64,000 nucleotides of DNA from Prochlorococcus sp. MIT 0604 (GTDB taxonomy: Bacteria; Cyanobacteriota; Cyanobacteriia; PCC-6307; Cyanobiaceae). Below the pieces are notes generated by a model, which had not been told where the DNA came from, ran no database searches, and saw only the letters and a list, made by a program, of their open reading frames with translations. A program made the position numbers and the translations under genes. The stretch is taken from positions 1,674,001 to 1,738,000 of the forward strand of contig NZ_CP007753.1 in the NCBI RefSeq assembly GCF_000757845.1. Reading direction: 5' to 3'. Below are positions 16,178 through 24,350 of the stretch, in pieces (within the stretch, counting starts at the first letter, position 1; every line of letters starts with the position of its first letter).

Positions 16178-18028
16178 ATGAATTACAAGAAGATAAAAAA
16201 TAATAAATTAATTTTATTAATAATCATTTTTTCTTTCTTCATAAATAATGAAAAGGCATTATCAGATCATACTGCTTGTGCTTCTAATCATACTAATCAA
16301 ACTCAGAATGGCAATAATTCAAATGTTCTTGGTGATGATGCACGAGCTATTGGCCAAAACTCAATTTCTATTGGGCAATGCGCATTCACTAAAAAAACTA
16401 ACGCAACTGCTATAGGGCAGAACGCAAACGCTATTACAAATAATGCAACTGCTATTGGTCAGGGCGCAAACGTTACGGGTGCCAATTCAACTGCTATTGG
16501 AAAGGACGCACAAGCTGCGAGCGCTAGGGCAACTGCTATTGGTCAGGGCGCAAACGTTACGGGTGACGCTTCAACTGCTATTGGTCAGGGCGCACGTGCT
16601 AAGGGTGAAAATGCAACTGCTATTGGTAGGAGCGCATATGCTGAGCACAATAATTCTATTGCATTGGGACATGAAGCATACACAGATCAAGAAAATCAGA
16701 TAGTTATTGGAACAAGTCAAGATACTGTAACTTTTAGAGGCATGGCAGAATTTGATAGTGACTTAACAGCAACAAATATAACAGCAACAGGAACATCTAC
16801 TTTATCTAATGTTCATATTGATGACGACACACAATCAACAAGCACTACTAACGGCGCTTTAAAAGTTGATGGTGGTGTAGGTGTCGCAAAGAACTTAAAT
16901 GTTGGTGGAGCATTAGGAGTAACAGGAACATCTACTTTATCTAATGTTCATATTGATGACGACACACAATCAATAAGCACTACTACCGGCGCTTTAAAAG
17001 TTGATGGTGGTGTGGGTGTCGCAAAGAACTTAAATGTTGGTGGAGCATTAGGAGTAACAGGAACATCTACTTTATCTAATGTTCATATTGATGACGACAC
17101 ACAATCAATAAGCACTACTACCGGCGCTTTAAAAGTTGATGGTGGTGTGGGTGTCGCAAAGAACTTAAATGTTGGTGGAGCATTAGGAGTAACAGGAGTA
17201 ACCACATTAACGGGAGAGTTAAAAGCTAATGGAGGAATTACTACAACAAATATAACAGCAACAGGAACATCTACTTTATCTAATGTTGATATAAATGGAG
17301 GAAATATAGATGGCACAGCAATTGGTTCATCCACAGCATCTAGTGGTGCTTTTACAACTTTAAGTGCATCAAATGATTTAAGAGTTGGTGGTGATGCAAA
17401 CATTGCAGGTGATTTAACATTAGAAAAAGGATCTAAATTATTTATAAATGGAAGAGATATAGAACAATCCATAAATAATGTGGGGGCCTTAAGTGCTGCA
17501 TTAACAGGTTTGCCAACAGTTCCTACTAACACAAATCTTTCTTGTGGCTTTGGTTCTGGAGTCCATGGAGGTAATCTTGCCTTTGCGAGTGGATGTGCAT
17601 CAAGAGTTAATGAAAAACTAGCTATAAATGCAGCAGCATCATTTGTCCCTAAACAGGAGTATCAAGGAAAAGATAATGGGTTTTCTGCTCGTGCTGGTTT
17701 TGTATTCGAACTTGGGAAACTCAAGAAAAAAAATGAAAAAATAAAGGAAATTAGAGACTCTAATGAAGAAATTAAAAAGGATATTTTAAGACTCACCGTT
17801 GAGAAGAAAAAAAATAAAAATGAAATAGCATCTCTGAATAAACTATTGATAAAACAAACCAAATTGTTAGCCTTGCTTGAAAAAAATAATCAAGACATCA
17901 AAAAGAATAATAAGTTATTAAGTGAGAGAAATGAAAAACTTATTTCAAGATTAGAAACACTAATTCTTAAACTTGAAAAAATAGATAGATTATCTCCATT
18001 AAATTTTGAAGTTTCAAGAAATCAATAA
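16178..18028 (+). CDS. trimeric-autotransporter-like surface protein with YadA head and cyanophage-type repeats
   Basis: Domains in order over 616 residues: signal peptide (about 1-29); about eight 14-residue YadA/Hep_Hag head repeats (about 55-174, core ATAIGQGAN/STAIGKDAQ); three 45-residue repeats of the kind GALKVDGGVGVAKNLNVGGA (about 204-339), typical of cyanophage tail-fibre-like proteins; a further fibre region; a YadA-anchor-like segment (about 435-515, ALTGLPTVPTNTNLSCGFGS and later GFSARAGFVFELG); and an extra charged coiled coil of about 100 residues (about 515-616). Classical trimeric autotransporters end in the anchor, so the C-terminal coiled coil is odd. A host adhesin or a phage-derived fibre are both possible. 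Base composition in the repeats is richer in G/C than in neighbouring genes. Confidence 0.72.
   Translation: MNYKKIKNNKLILLIIIFSFFINNEKALSDHTACASNHTNQTQNGNNSNVLGDDARAIGQNSISIGQCAFTKKTNATAIGQNANAITNNATAIGQGANVTGANSTAIGKDAQAASARATAIGQGANVTGDASTAIGQGARAKGENATAIGRSAYAEHNNSIALGHEAYTDQENQIVIGTSQDTVTFRGMAEFDSDLTATNITATGTSTLSNVHIDDDTQSTSTTNGALKVDGGVGVAKNLNVGGALGVTGTSTLSNVHIDDDTQSISTTTGALKVDGGVGVAKNLNVGGALGVTGTSTLSNVHIDDDTQSISTTTGALKVDGGVGVAKNLNVGGALGVTGVTTLTGELKANGGITTTNITATGTSTLSNVDINGGNIDGTAIGSSTASSGAFTTLSASNDLRVGGDANIAGDLTLEKGSKLFINGRDIEQSINNVGALSAALTGLPTVPTNTNLSCGFGSGVHGGNLAFASGCASRVNEKLAINAAASFVPKQEYQGKDNGFSARAGFVFELGKLKKKNEKIKEIRDSNEEIKKDILRLTVEKKKNKNEIASLNKLLIKQTKLLALLEKNNQDIKKNNKLLSERNEKLISRLETLILKLEKIDRLSPLNFEVSRNQ
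16790..17194 (+). repeat. three 135-bp tandem repeats within the adhesin-like gene
   Basis: Units start at 16790, 16925 and 17060 and keep frame (45 codons). The second and third are virtually identical, and the first differs by only a few bases (for example ACAAGC/ATAAGC and AACGGC/ACCGGC). Such recent homogenisation suggests copy-number change by slippage or recombination. Confidence 0.95.
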
Positions 18029-18045
18029 AATTATTAAATAATTTT
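18027..18045. terminator. AT-only palindrome after the adhesin-like gene
   Basis: AAAATTATT and AATAATTTT flank one central A, directly overlapping the stop region. It is a perfect 9-bp inverted repeat ending in T's, but purely A/T and so a weak terminator candidate. Confidence 0.3.
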
Positions 18046-18121
18046 GCTTCAAGGTTATAGAAAATCATCAATATAAATAGCCAAGTTGTTTTACTGAAAC
18101 CTTAGACTCTATTTGGGCCTT

Positions 18122-18166
18122 GAGGATTAGTTCGAACCTGCGACCTAGTGCTCCCAAAGCACCCGC
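18122..18166 (-). repeat. tRNA-Pro(TGG)-like 3'-half fragment inside the island
   Basis: Read on the minus strand, the bases form an anticodon stem-loop with loop TTTGGGA (anticodon TGG, proline), a variable region and the start of a T arm (GCAGGTTCGAA). After that they diverge, so the T stem cannot close. The D arm and acceptor strand are missing. It looks like an attachment-site remnant for a different tRNA gene. Confidence 0.6.
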
Positions 18167-18167
18167 T

Positions 18168-18515
18168 TTAATTTTTTACTTTTGCTTCTAATCCAACTAA
18201 TTTCATAAGAACTTTTGCATTAGTTGCAACTGCTGAATATTGTTTTTCTTGCATTGCTCTATACATTGCATTTTCTAAAGTACATACTAATTTTGCTGTC
18301 ATTTCAGCGCGATTTAGATCCCCTTCCTCAATATCATCTTTTAGTAAAAGGTAGGCCTTGGATGTGATTTCTCTCGCTCTGCGTCTTGAAATATTATATT
18401 TTACGGCGACATGGGTGGTAATTGAAGAATAAGCCTGTCCTTCAGCAACTAATTCAGCAGCATGAGCAACCCTTAATTCAGTTTCTTGTTTAGTTGCTCT
18501 TTTAGGCATTACCAT
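18168..18515 (-). CDS. small-terminase-like DNA-binding protein
   Basis: The 115-residue protein begins MPKRATKQETELRV (the Met at 18509 is as likely as the one at 18515). A helix-turn-helix-like section follows (TTHVAVKYNISRRRAREITS), then helices through MYRAMQEKQYSAVATNAKVL and MKLVGLEAKV. The architecture, HTH then a helical oligomerisation part ending in the xA..A...L.KL.GL pattern, is that of phage TerS-like proteins, which recognise packaging sites. It sits about 340 bp from the tRNA-Gly end of the island. It could instead be a generic HTH regulator. No large terminase subunit is present. Confidence 0.55.
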   Translation of the reverse strand: MVMPKRATKQETELRVAHAAELVAEGQAYSSITTHVAVKYNISRRRAREITSKAYLLLKDDIEEGDLNRAEMTAKLVCTLENAMYRAMQEKQYSAVATNAKVLMKLVGLEAKVKN

Positions 18516-18857
18516 TTAATTTGCCTATTATTGCAACTTGCTCTTGCTTAAAAACAGACATATCGTAGGCTATAACTGCTTTATTTATAGCATTAAATAT
18601 TAGTAATTGGTAAAATAAAGTCTTTTCTAGCATGAGTTTTTAGAGTAGCTTTCCCTCTTCTTAATTAATATTTTAGTTCGTCAGAATATAATTAAAGATT
18701 ATGGTAGAACTTCTATTTTAACTAGCCTTTGTCTATTTATTTAAAAATTACTTTGCTGGTACTGTTTTGCCCTAGATTCTGCCCTAACATAGATATATTT
18801 TATTATTGGGTAAAACTTAGCATTAAAAAAGCCCTATCTTAACAGAGCATTTAGGAA
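18516..18857. other. gene-free tRNA-proximal end of the island
   Basis: Where an integrase gene would be expected, no open frame is seen on either strand. A 7-bp inverted repeat, GCTATAA (18569-18575) and TTATAGC (18585-18591), lies upstream of the TerS-like gene and could be an operator. TGCCCTA occurs twice (about 18769 and 18780) and once near the distal boundary (7635); its meaning is unclear. Confidence 0.45.
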
Positions 18858-18929
18858 AGCGGATGAAGAGATTCGAACTCTCGACATTCTCCTTGGCAAG
18901 GAGATGCTCTACCACTGAGCTACATCCGC
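18858..18929 (-). tRNA. tRNA-Gly (anticodon GCC)
   Basis: Read on the minus strand, the gene begins GCGGATGTAGCTCAGTGGTA, has an anticodon loop TTGCCAA giving GCC, a T loop TTCGAAT, and a 7-bp acceptor stem closing with CATCCGC. The discriminator base is T, normal for tRNA-Gly. CCA is not encoded. All arms pair, so the gene is intact. Its 3' half is duplicated at 7511-7555, and it is the integration target of the island. Confidence 0.97.
18859..18903 (-). repeat. proximal att repeat within tRNA-Gly
   Basis: This 45-bp section of the intact tRNA-Gly gene (3' acceptor strand through anticodon arm) matches the distal fragment at 7511-7555 with one mismatch. The crossover would lie within it. 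Confidence 0.9.
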
Positions 18930-18990
18930 ATAACTTTTTTATTTTATCTTAAAGAAGGGATCAATGATAGAAATGATTAAATTTTTTCAA

Positions 18991-19467
18991 CTAATTTAAA
19001 TTTTTAATCAAAGATCCCATCTCGATAGCCTGTAAAGCATAATTCCAACCAAGATTATTTTTAATCCCTGCTCTTTCTAGAGCCTGCTGCATAGTATCAG
19101 TAGTTAAAACTCCAAATATAATTGGAACATTATTTTCATTTGAAACTTGTGAAATACCTTTGCTCGCCTCAGATATAACTACATCATAGTGGGAAGTTTC
19201 ACCACGGATCACAGCCCCAAGAGCAATTACAACGTCATAACTCTTTTTTTTCATGAGGGTTTTAGCTGCGATTGGTAATTCGAATGAACCTGGAACCCAA
19301 ACTATATCAACTTGATTGCTTTCTTCAGAAGTATCTAAACCATGTCTTTTTAAACAATCCAGACAACCAGATAGAATTTTATTTGTAATTAAATCATTAA
19401 ATCTTGCTATTACAATCCCAACTTTTAAAGTAGAGGCATTAGTAAAAGAACCCTCAAAAATAGCCAT
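18991..19467 (-). CDS. ribH: 6,7-dimethyl-8-ribityllumazine synthase
   Basis: RibH condenses dihydroxybutanone phosphate with the ribityl-pyrimidine to make lumazine, the penultimate step of riboflavin synthesis. The 158-residue protein has family length and the signature blocks [23 protein letters not shown] and [12 protein letters not shown] (substrate and phosphate binding), then [16 protein letters not shown]. The start is ATG. It lies next to tRNA-Gly and is the first core gene after the island; psbZ lies 49 bp upstream on the same strand. Confidence 0.97.
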   Translation of the reverse strand: MAIFEGSFTNASTLKVGIVIARFNDLITNKILSGCLDCLKRHGLDTSEESNQVDIVWVPGSFELPIAAKTLMKKKSYDVVIALGAVIRGETSHYDVVISEASKGISQVSNENNVPIIFGVLTTDTMQQALERAGIKNNLGWNYALQAIEMGSLIKNLN

Positions 19468-19516
19468 TAAATTTTACTTAGATATATTAATAGACTCTCA
19501 CGAAAAGGTATTAAGT

Positions 19517-19714
19517 TCAAACTAATGAAGAAACTATCCCTGTAACAAAAACCAAAACAACCCAAACAGCAGCAATAGAATAAATTTTTCTCCTACTTTC
19601 TCGCTGCCCTTCCTCAGTAGAAGGTTGAGTCACATATAAAACGGGTACTCCAACTACCGCAATTAAAGAAGCAAATAATAGAGCATTTACGAAGAAAAAG
19701 TTAACAGCCTGCAT
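19517..19714 (-). CDS. psbZ: photosystem II protein PsbZ
   Basis: PsbZ (Ycf9) is a small two-span subunit at the edge of photosystem II that helps hold the antenna and supercomplex. The 65-residue protein has two hydrophobic helices (about 5-28 and 45-64), separated by a polar loop PSTEEGQRESRRK. The pattern VGVPVLYVTQP after helix one is typical of the family. The length agrees with 62-65 in cyanobacteria. The gene is divergent from mutS and is a clear marker of a photosynthetic host. Confidence 0.93.
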   Translation of the reverse strand: MQAVNFFFVNALLFASLIAVVGVPVLYVTQPSTEEGQRESRRKIYSIAAVWVVLVFVTGIVSSLV

Positions 19715-19854
19715 AATTCAGTCTTAAGTTTCAAATATTATAAATACTATAATCTCATGAAAATGATAATTTTTAGAGAAAATTTACATACTTTAGCCAC
19801 TTTAAATGCAAAAAAAAAATTTCTACCTAATATCTATTTAGGAATTAAAAAAGT

Positions 19855-22596
19855 ATGCAAGAAGATACGATAATTCAAAAGAATTTATTTGCGATTGGTA
19901 ACGACAATAATGAACAAAAAGAAAGAACAAAAATTCCAGAAGATTTATCTTTGGAAGATTTAAAAAAAGAATCGCAAAAACGACCCAGACAAAGAAAAAA
20001 TTCAACTAATTTAATAAATAAATTCAAAACTGATTTAATTTCAAATAACAAAAATGTTTACATCAATGAAGAATCTTATAGCTATAAAACAGTTTCAAAA
20101 CTGAAATTAACTCCTGTAATGAAGCATTATGTAACTCTAAAAGAAGAAAATAAAGATAGGTTATTACTTTATAGATTAGGAGATTTTTTTGAATGTTTTT
20201 TTGAGGACGCTGTATTAATATCTAACCTTTTAGAAATAACGCTTACCAGTAAAGATGCTGGCAAAGAGATTGGTAAGATCCCTATGGCAGGGGTTCCCCA
20301 TCATGCAATGGAGAGATACTGTGCTGATTTAATTAAAAAAAATTATTCTGTGGTTATATGCGATCAATTAGAAAAAAGTTCTGGAAATTATGGGACTCCA
20401 ATTAAAAGAGGAATAACAAGAATAATTACTCCTGGAACTGTAATTGAAGAGGGGATGTTAATAGCTAAGAAAAATAATTGGATTACTGCTATTTACTTAT
20501 CAGAAGAAAACTCAGATGAATCTTATGAATGGGGTATATCAAAAGCTGATGTAAGCACAGGAGAATTAATAACTTTAGAAGGCCAATCTCTGTCAAAACT
20601 ATTTGATGAAATTATTAAATTAGATTCTTCAGAAATCATTGTAGGAAGCAATGCAGTAAGAAATTTATTAATTAAAGGAAATAGTCAAATTACATATACT
20701 GTTTCTCAAGAGACTAATTTTGGAATTAATGAAGCAAATTATCTAATAAAGAATTATTTCCAAATTGCAAACCTAGAAGGAATAGGACTTAAAAATTTAA
20801 ATAATGCAACTAGATCACTTGGAGGTTTATTAAATTATTTAGAAAAAATTAATCCTTCAAATTTAGATAAAGATTCTTCTTTAAAGATCTCATTAGACTT
20901 TCCACAAATCCAATATGGTCACAACAAATTAATTATTGATTATCAAACTCAAAAAAACTTAGAAATCAAAAATACACAACGAGAAAACAATTATGTAGGT
21001 TCGCTACTATGGAGTATTGATAGAACTTATACTTGCATGGGTGCAAGGTGTTTAAGAAGGTGGATAGATTCACCACTTTTAAACGTTAATGAAATTTATA
21101 AAAGACAAAATATAATTACAAACTTTCTTGAATCTAAAAAATTACGTACAGATACCCAAAATTTACTTAGAGCAATGGGGGATTTAGAAAGACTTGCAGG
21201 TAGAACTTGTGCAGGTCATGCAAGTCCCAGAGACTTAATTGCAATAGCTGAAGGTTTAAAAAAATTGCCTAGACTAAAATCCATAATTGAATTATTTAAA
21301 TATGATCTCCCAGATTGGACTGATCAATTAAAAAATATTGATGCAGGACTCTTAGAATTAGCTGATACTATAAGTTTTAAACTAGTAGAAAATCCTCCTC
21401 TAAATATTAGTGAAGGAGGAATGATCCACGATGGTGTTGACAATATATTAGATGGTTTACGCAATTTAATGGATGATTACTCTGAGTGGCTAAATAAAGA
21501 GGAATTAAAGGAAAGGAAAATTAGCAAAATTTCAAACCTAAAAATTCAATTTCATAAAAATTTTGGTTATTACATTTCTATAAATAAGTCAAAAGTTAAT
21601 TTAGCTCCACAACATTGGATCAAAAGGCAAACACTTACTAATGAAGAAAGGTATATCACTTCAGAAATTAAAAATAAAGAAAATAAGATTTTCCAAATAA
21701 AAAGTAGAGCTTCATCAAAAGAATATGAGATTTTCTGCGAATTAAGAAATATAGTTGCTGAAAAAACAAAACAAATAAGATCAATCGCAAAATCCATAGC
21801 ATCTCTTGATGCACTACTTGGTTTATCAATTACTTCAGTAGAAAACAATTTTATAAAACCTTCATTAATACCAATAAATGATTCAATGACAAAAAATAGT
21901 ACAAAAATTATCGCAGGAAGAAATCCAATTGTAGAGCAATTGTTAAGTGATAAAAAGTTTGTAGCAAACGATATCTCTTTTGATGATAATCAAAAATTAA
22001 TTATATTAACTGGTCCCAATGCAAGCGGAAAAAGTTGCTTTATAAGACAACTTGGTTTAATACAAATTCTCACACAAATTGGCAGCTTTGTTCCTGCTAA
22101 TAATGCTGAAATCAAGATTGCAGACAGGATTTTCACAAGAATTGGGGCAGTTGATGATCAATCATCTGGACAATCAACATTTATGGTAGAAATGTCTGAA
22201 ACTGCATCAATTCTAAATCAGGCAACTTCCAGCTCACTAGTTTTACTTGATGAGATAGGCAGAGGGACATCTACTTTTGATGGACTTTCAATAGCTTGGT
22301 CAGTAAGTGAATATCTCGCAAAAAAAATTCAATGTAATACTATTTTTGCTACGCACTATCATGAGCTTAACTATTTAAAAAATTCCAATAAGAATATACA
22401 AAATTTTCAAGTTTTAGTAGAACAAAATAACGATCAGCTAATTTTTAGCCACAGGATTGTTAAAGGGGGCTCAAACAAAAGCTATGGCATAGAAGCAGCT
22501 AAATTAGCAGGAGTTCCAAAAGAAGTTATAGAAAAAGCAAAATCAGTTTTAAATTCTTTAGAAGAAAATAATAAATTAAATTATGATATTCAATAG
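19855..22596 (+). CDS. mutS: DNA mismatch repair protein MutS
   Basis: MutS finds mispairs and starts repair. At 913 residues it has an N-terminal extension of about 70 residues before the mismatch-binding domain, whose Phe-x-Glu motif is in [14 protein letters not shown]. The core, clamp and C-terminal ATPase domains follow. Walker A is [13 protein letters not shown], somewhat unlike the common GPNMGGKST. Walker B is [16 protein letters not shown], and the ATH-YHEL segment follows. It is thus a MutS1-type repair protein, not MutS2 (no Smr domain). The start ATG gives the extension; a later start is possible. Confidence 0.95.
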   Translation: MQEDTIIQKNLFAIGNDNNEQKERTKIPEDLSLEDLKKESQKRPRQRKNSTNLINKFKTDLISNNKNVYINEESYSYKTVSKLKLTPVMKHYVTLKEENKDRLLLYRLGDFFECFFEDAVLISNLLEITLTSKDAGKEIGKIPMAGVPHHAMERYCADLIKKNYSVVICDQLEKSSGNYGTPIKRGITRIITPGTVIEEGMLIAKKNNWITAIYLSEENSDESYEWGISKADVSTGELITLEGQSLSKLFDEIIKLDSSEIIVGSNAVRNLLIKGNSQITYTVSQETNFGINEANYLIKNYFQIANLEGIGLKNLNNATRSLGGLLNYLEKINPSNLDKDSSLKISLDFPQIQYGHNKLIIDYQTQKNLEIKNTQRENNYVGSLLWSIDRTYTCMGARCLRRWIDSPLLNVNEIYKRQNIITNFLESKKLRTDTQNLLRAMGDLERLAGRTCAGHASPRDLIAIAEGLKKLPRLKSIIELFKYDLPDWTDQLKNIDAGLLELADTISFKLVENPPLNISEGGMIHDGVDNILDGLRNLMDDYSEWLNKEELKERKISKISNLKIQFHKNFGYYISINKSKVNLAPQHWIKRQTLTNEERYITSEIKNKENKIFQIKSRASSKEYEIFCELRNIVAEKTKQIRSIAKSIASLDALLGLSITSVENNFIKPSLIPINDSMTKNSTKIIAGRNPIVEQLLSDKKFVANDISFDDNQKLIILTGPNASGKSCFIRQLGLIQILTQIGSFVPANNAEIKIADRIFTRIGAVDDQSSGQSTFMVEMSETASILNQATSSSLVLLDEIGRGTSTFDGLSIAWSVSEYLAKKIQCNTIFATHYHELNYLKNSNKNIQNFQVLVEQNNDQLIFSHRIVKGGSNKSYGIEAAKLAGVPKEVIEKAKSVLNSLEENNKLNYDIQ

Positions 22597-22627
22597 ATTT
22601 TTGACATTTTTATAAAATAAATACTTT

Positions 22628-23251
22628 TTAAATAGTTTCCCTCAATAAGGCATTAACCGCAGCAGCTGCCATGGCAGCACCCCCTCTAGTTGAATTCAAA
22701 ACAATTCTAGGAAGATCGGTAGAAATTAGTTTGCTTTTACTTTTCTCTACTCCAATAAATCCAACAGGCATTCCGATAATTAAACTAGGTAAATCTTTTG
22801 CATTCTCTAAAATATCAATTAAATAAGTTAACGCAGTAGGCGAACTGCCAATAACTACAATAGGTGATTTACTTCCAGAATTTTCAACAGACAACTCCTT
22901 CCAACCTTCACTTAAGCCATAAGCAGTTTTAGTTAATCTTGTATGATTATTTTTTTCAAACCACATTCTAGCGGTGAATACTTTATTCCTAGCGGTATTT
23001 TCTGCCATGGATTTTATAGCTGCTGCAGCCATATCGGTATCAGTTAAAATCGGAGCGCCATTTTTAAGTGCCTGAATTCCTTTTTCGCAAGCACCTTCAC
23101 TAAAATTTACAAGATTTTGAACTGAAAAATCTCCTGAAGTATGAACTAATCTCTCTAAAACTTTTTTTTCCAAATAATTTAGATCATTGGCTCCTAAATG
23201 AGATCTTATGAATCTGATGCTTTCCAAAAATATTGGATGATCTATTACCAT
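22628..23251 (-). CDS. cobH: precorrin-8X methylmutase
   Basis: CobH/CbiC moves the C11 methyl of precorrin-8X to C12, giving hydrogenobyrinate in corrin synthesis. The 207-residue protein has the family length. The catalytic histidine lies in LERLVHTSGDFS (about residue 37). ILTDTDMAAAAI and the glycine-rich C-terminal region NSTRGGAAMAAAAVNAL are conserved blocks. Prochlorococcus makes pseudocobalamin, so the pathway context fits. The gene is convergent with mutS and divergent from holA. Confidence 0.93.
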   Translation of the reverse strand: MVIDHPIFLESIRFIRSHLGANDLNYLEKKVLERLVHTSGDFSVQNLVNFSEGACEKGIQALKNGAPILTDTDMAAAAIKSMAENTARNKVFTARMWFEKNNHTRLTKTAYGLSEGWKELSVENSGSKSPIVVIGSSPTALTYLIDILENAKDLPSLIIGMPVGFIGVEKSKSKLISTDLPRIVLNSTRGGAAMAAAAVNALLRETI

Positions 23252-23309
23252 TAAATTTAATTTGTGTTAGAAGTAATCATAGTTAATATATGGATTTTAT
23301 TGAGCGATT

Positions 23310-24311
23310 ATGCCAATACAAATATTATGGGGTAATGATCTGAATGCTCAAAATACATTTATTCAAAAATTAATAGATAAAGAAGTATCCAATGAATGGA
23401 AAGAAATAAACGTAACTAATTTAAATGGAGATGATGATGAGCAAGTAAATAAAGCTTTTGATGAAGTTCTTACGCCTCCCTTTGGAGATGGATACAGAAT
23501 CGTTACATTGAAAAATAATCCAATTTTTACTGCAAAAAATGAGGATTTAAGAACTAAATTTGAAAAAATTCATGACAATATACCTCAAAATACTTATTTG
23601 ATTTTACAAAATACAAAAAAACCAGACTCAAGGCTAAAGAGTACTAAATTTTTACAAAAACTTATCAAAAATAATTTAGCCAAAGAAAACTCATTTTCTT
23701 TACCAGAAATCTGGGACTATGAGGGACAAAAAAGATTTTTAGAAGATGCAGCAAATGAAATGAATATCAAAATTGATAAAAATGCAGCTGAATTAATTAT
23801 TGATTCTGTTGGAAATGATAGCTTTAAACTAGTAAATGAATTAGCCAAAGCAAAAACATACCTTTCTGCATTATCAAGTGATTCGAATTCACAACTATTT
23901 CTTAAAAGTATTGATGTAAACAAAATATTTAGTGATCATCAATCCAACATTTTCAAAATCATTGATCTTCTCTTAAAAAAAAATATTAATGAAAGCCTCA
24001 TAGAAATAAATTATTCTTTAAAGAAAGGAGAACCTGCTTTAAGGCTAAATGCAGGTTTAATTAGTCAAATAAGAATTCACACCATTATAAAATTAGCAGT
24101 TAATTCAGGAAACGATAATGCAGAAAAAATTTGTAATCTTGCAGGCATTTCTAATCCAAAAAGAATTTTCTTTATTCGTAAAAAAGTCAAAAATGTATCG
24201 CAAGAATATTTAATTAATTTAATGAGCAACTTATTAGATATTGAATCATTACTAAAACAAGGTAATAATCCTATAAATGTTTTTACAGAGAATTTAATTA
24301 ATTTAAGTTAA
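23310..24311 (+). CDS. holA: DNA polymerase III delta subunit
   Basis: The delta subunit opens the beta clamp within the clamp loader. The 333-residue protein fits the family: an N-terminal AAA+-like region beginning PIQILWGNDLNAQN, no functional Walker motifs, and a C-terminal helical collar that includes FKIIDLLLKKNINESL and the ALRLNAGLISQIR region. The match is by overall pattern, since holA diverges fast. The ATG start follows the divergent gap with cobH. It is 39 bp upstream of lysC. Confidence 0.88.
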   Translation: MPIQILWGNDLNAQNTFIQKLIDKEVSNEWKEINVTNLNGDDDEQVNKAFDEVLTPPFGDGYRIVTLKNNPIFTAKNEDLRTKFEKIHDNIPQNTYLILQNTKKPDSRLKSTKFLQKLIKNNLAKENSFSLPEIWDYEGQKRFLEDAANEMNIKIDKNAAELIIDSVGNDSFKLVNELAKAKTYLSALSSDSNSQLFLKSIDVNKIFSDHQSNIFKIIDLLLKKNINESLIEINYSLKKGEPALRLNAGLISQIRIHTIIKLAVNSGNDNAEKICNLAGISNPKRIFFIRKKVKNVSQEYLINLMSNLLDIESLLKQGNNPINVFTENLINLS

Positions 24312-24350
24312 CCAAATTATAAGTTTAAGAATTTACATTATGATTTAAAT

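Larger units (their letters stand above)
7508..18903. mobile_element. tRNA-Gly-anchored genomic island (tycheposon-like remnant)
   Basis: The island is bounded by direct repeats of the 3' half of tRNA-Gly(GCC): a fragment at 7511-7555 and the intact gene at 18858-18929. Inside, cargo is unlike the flanks: a P4/D5-type helicase, iteron clusters, small-terminase-like and adhesin-like genes, duplicated modules, long AT-rich gaps and many broken small genes. The flanking core genes are compact and intact. Integration into the 3' end of a tRNA, restoring the tRNA at the proximal end, is the known behaviour of tyrosine-recombinase elements including Prochlorococcus tycheposons. No recombinase gene is visible, so the element looks decayed or dependent on a helper. 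Confidence 0.88.

Noticed and set aside
16443-16703. Leu/Arg-rich frame across the adhesin head
   Set aside because: It is an out-of-phase shadow generated by the repetitive head region.
16790-17194. CRISPR-like array
   Set aside because: The repeats are 135 bp, contiguous, in frame and lack spacers; they are coding repeats.
17083-17532. 149-codon minus-strand frame
   Set aside because: It is a shadow of the adhesin-like gene's repeat and fibre regions.
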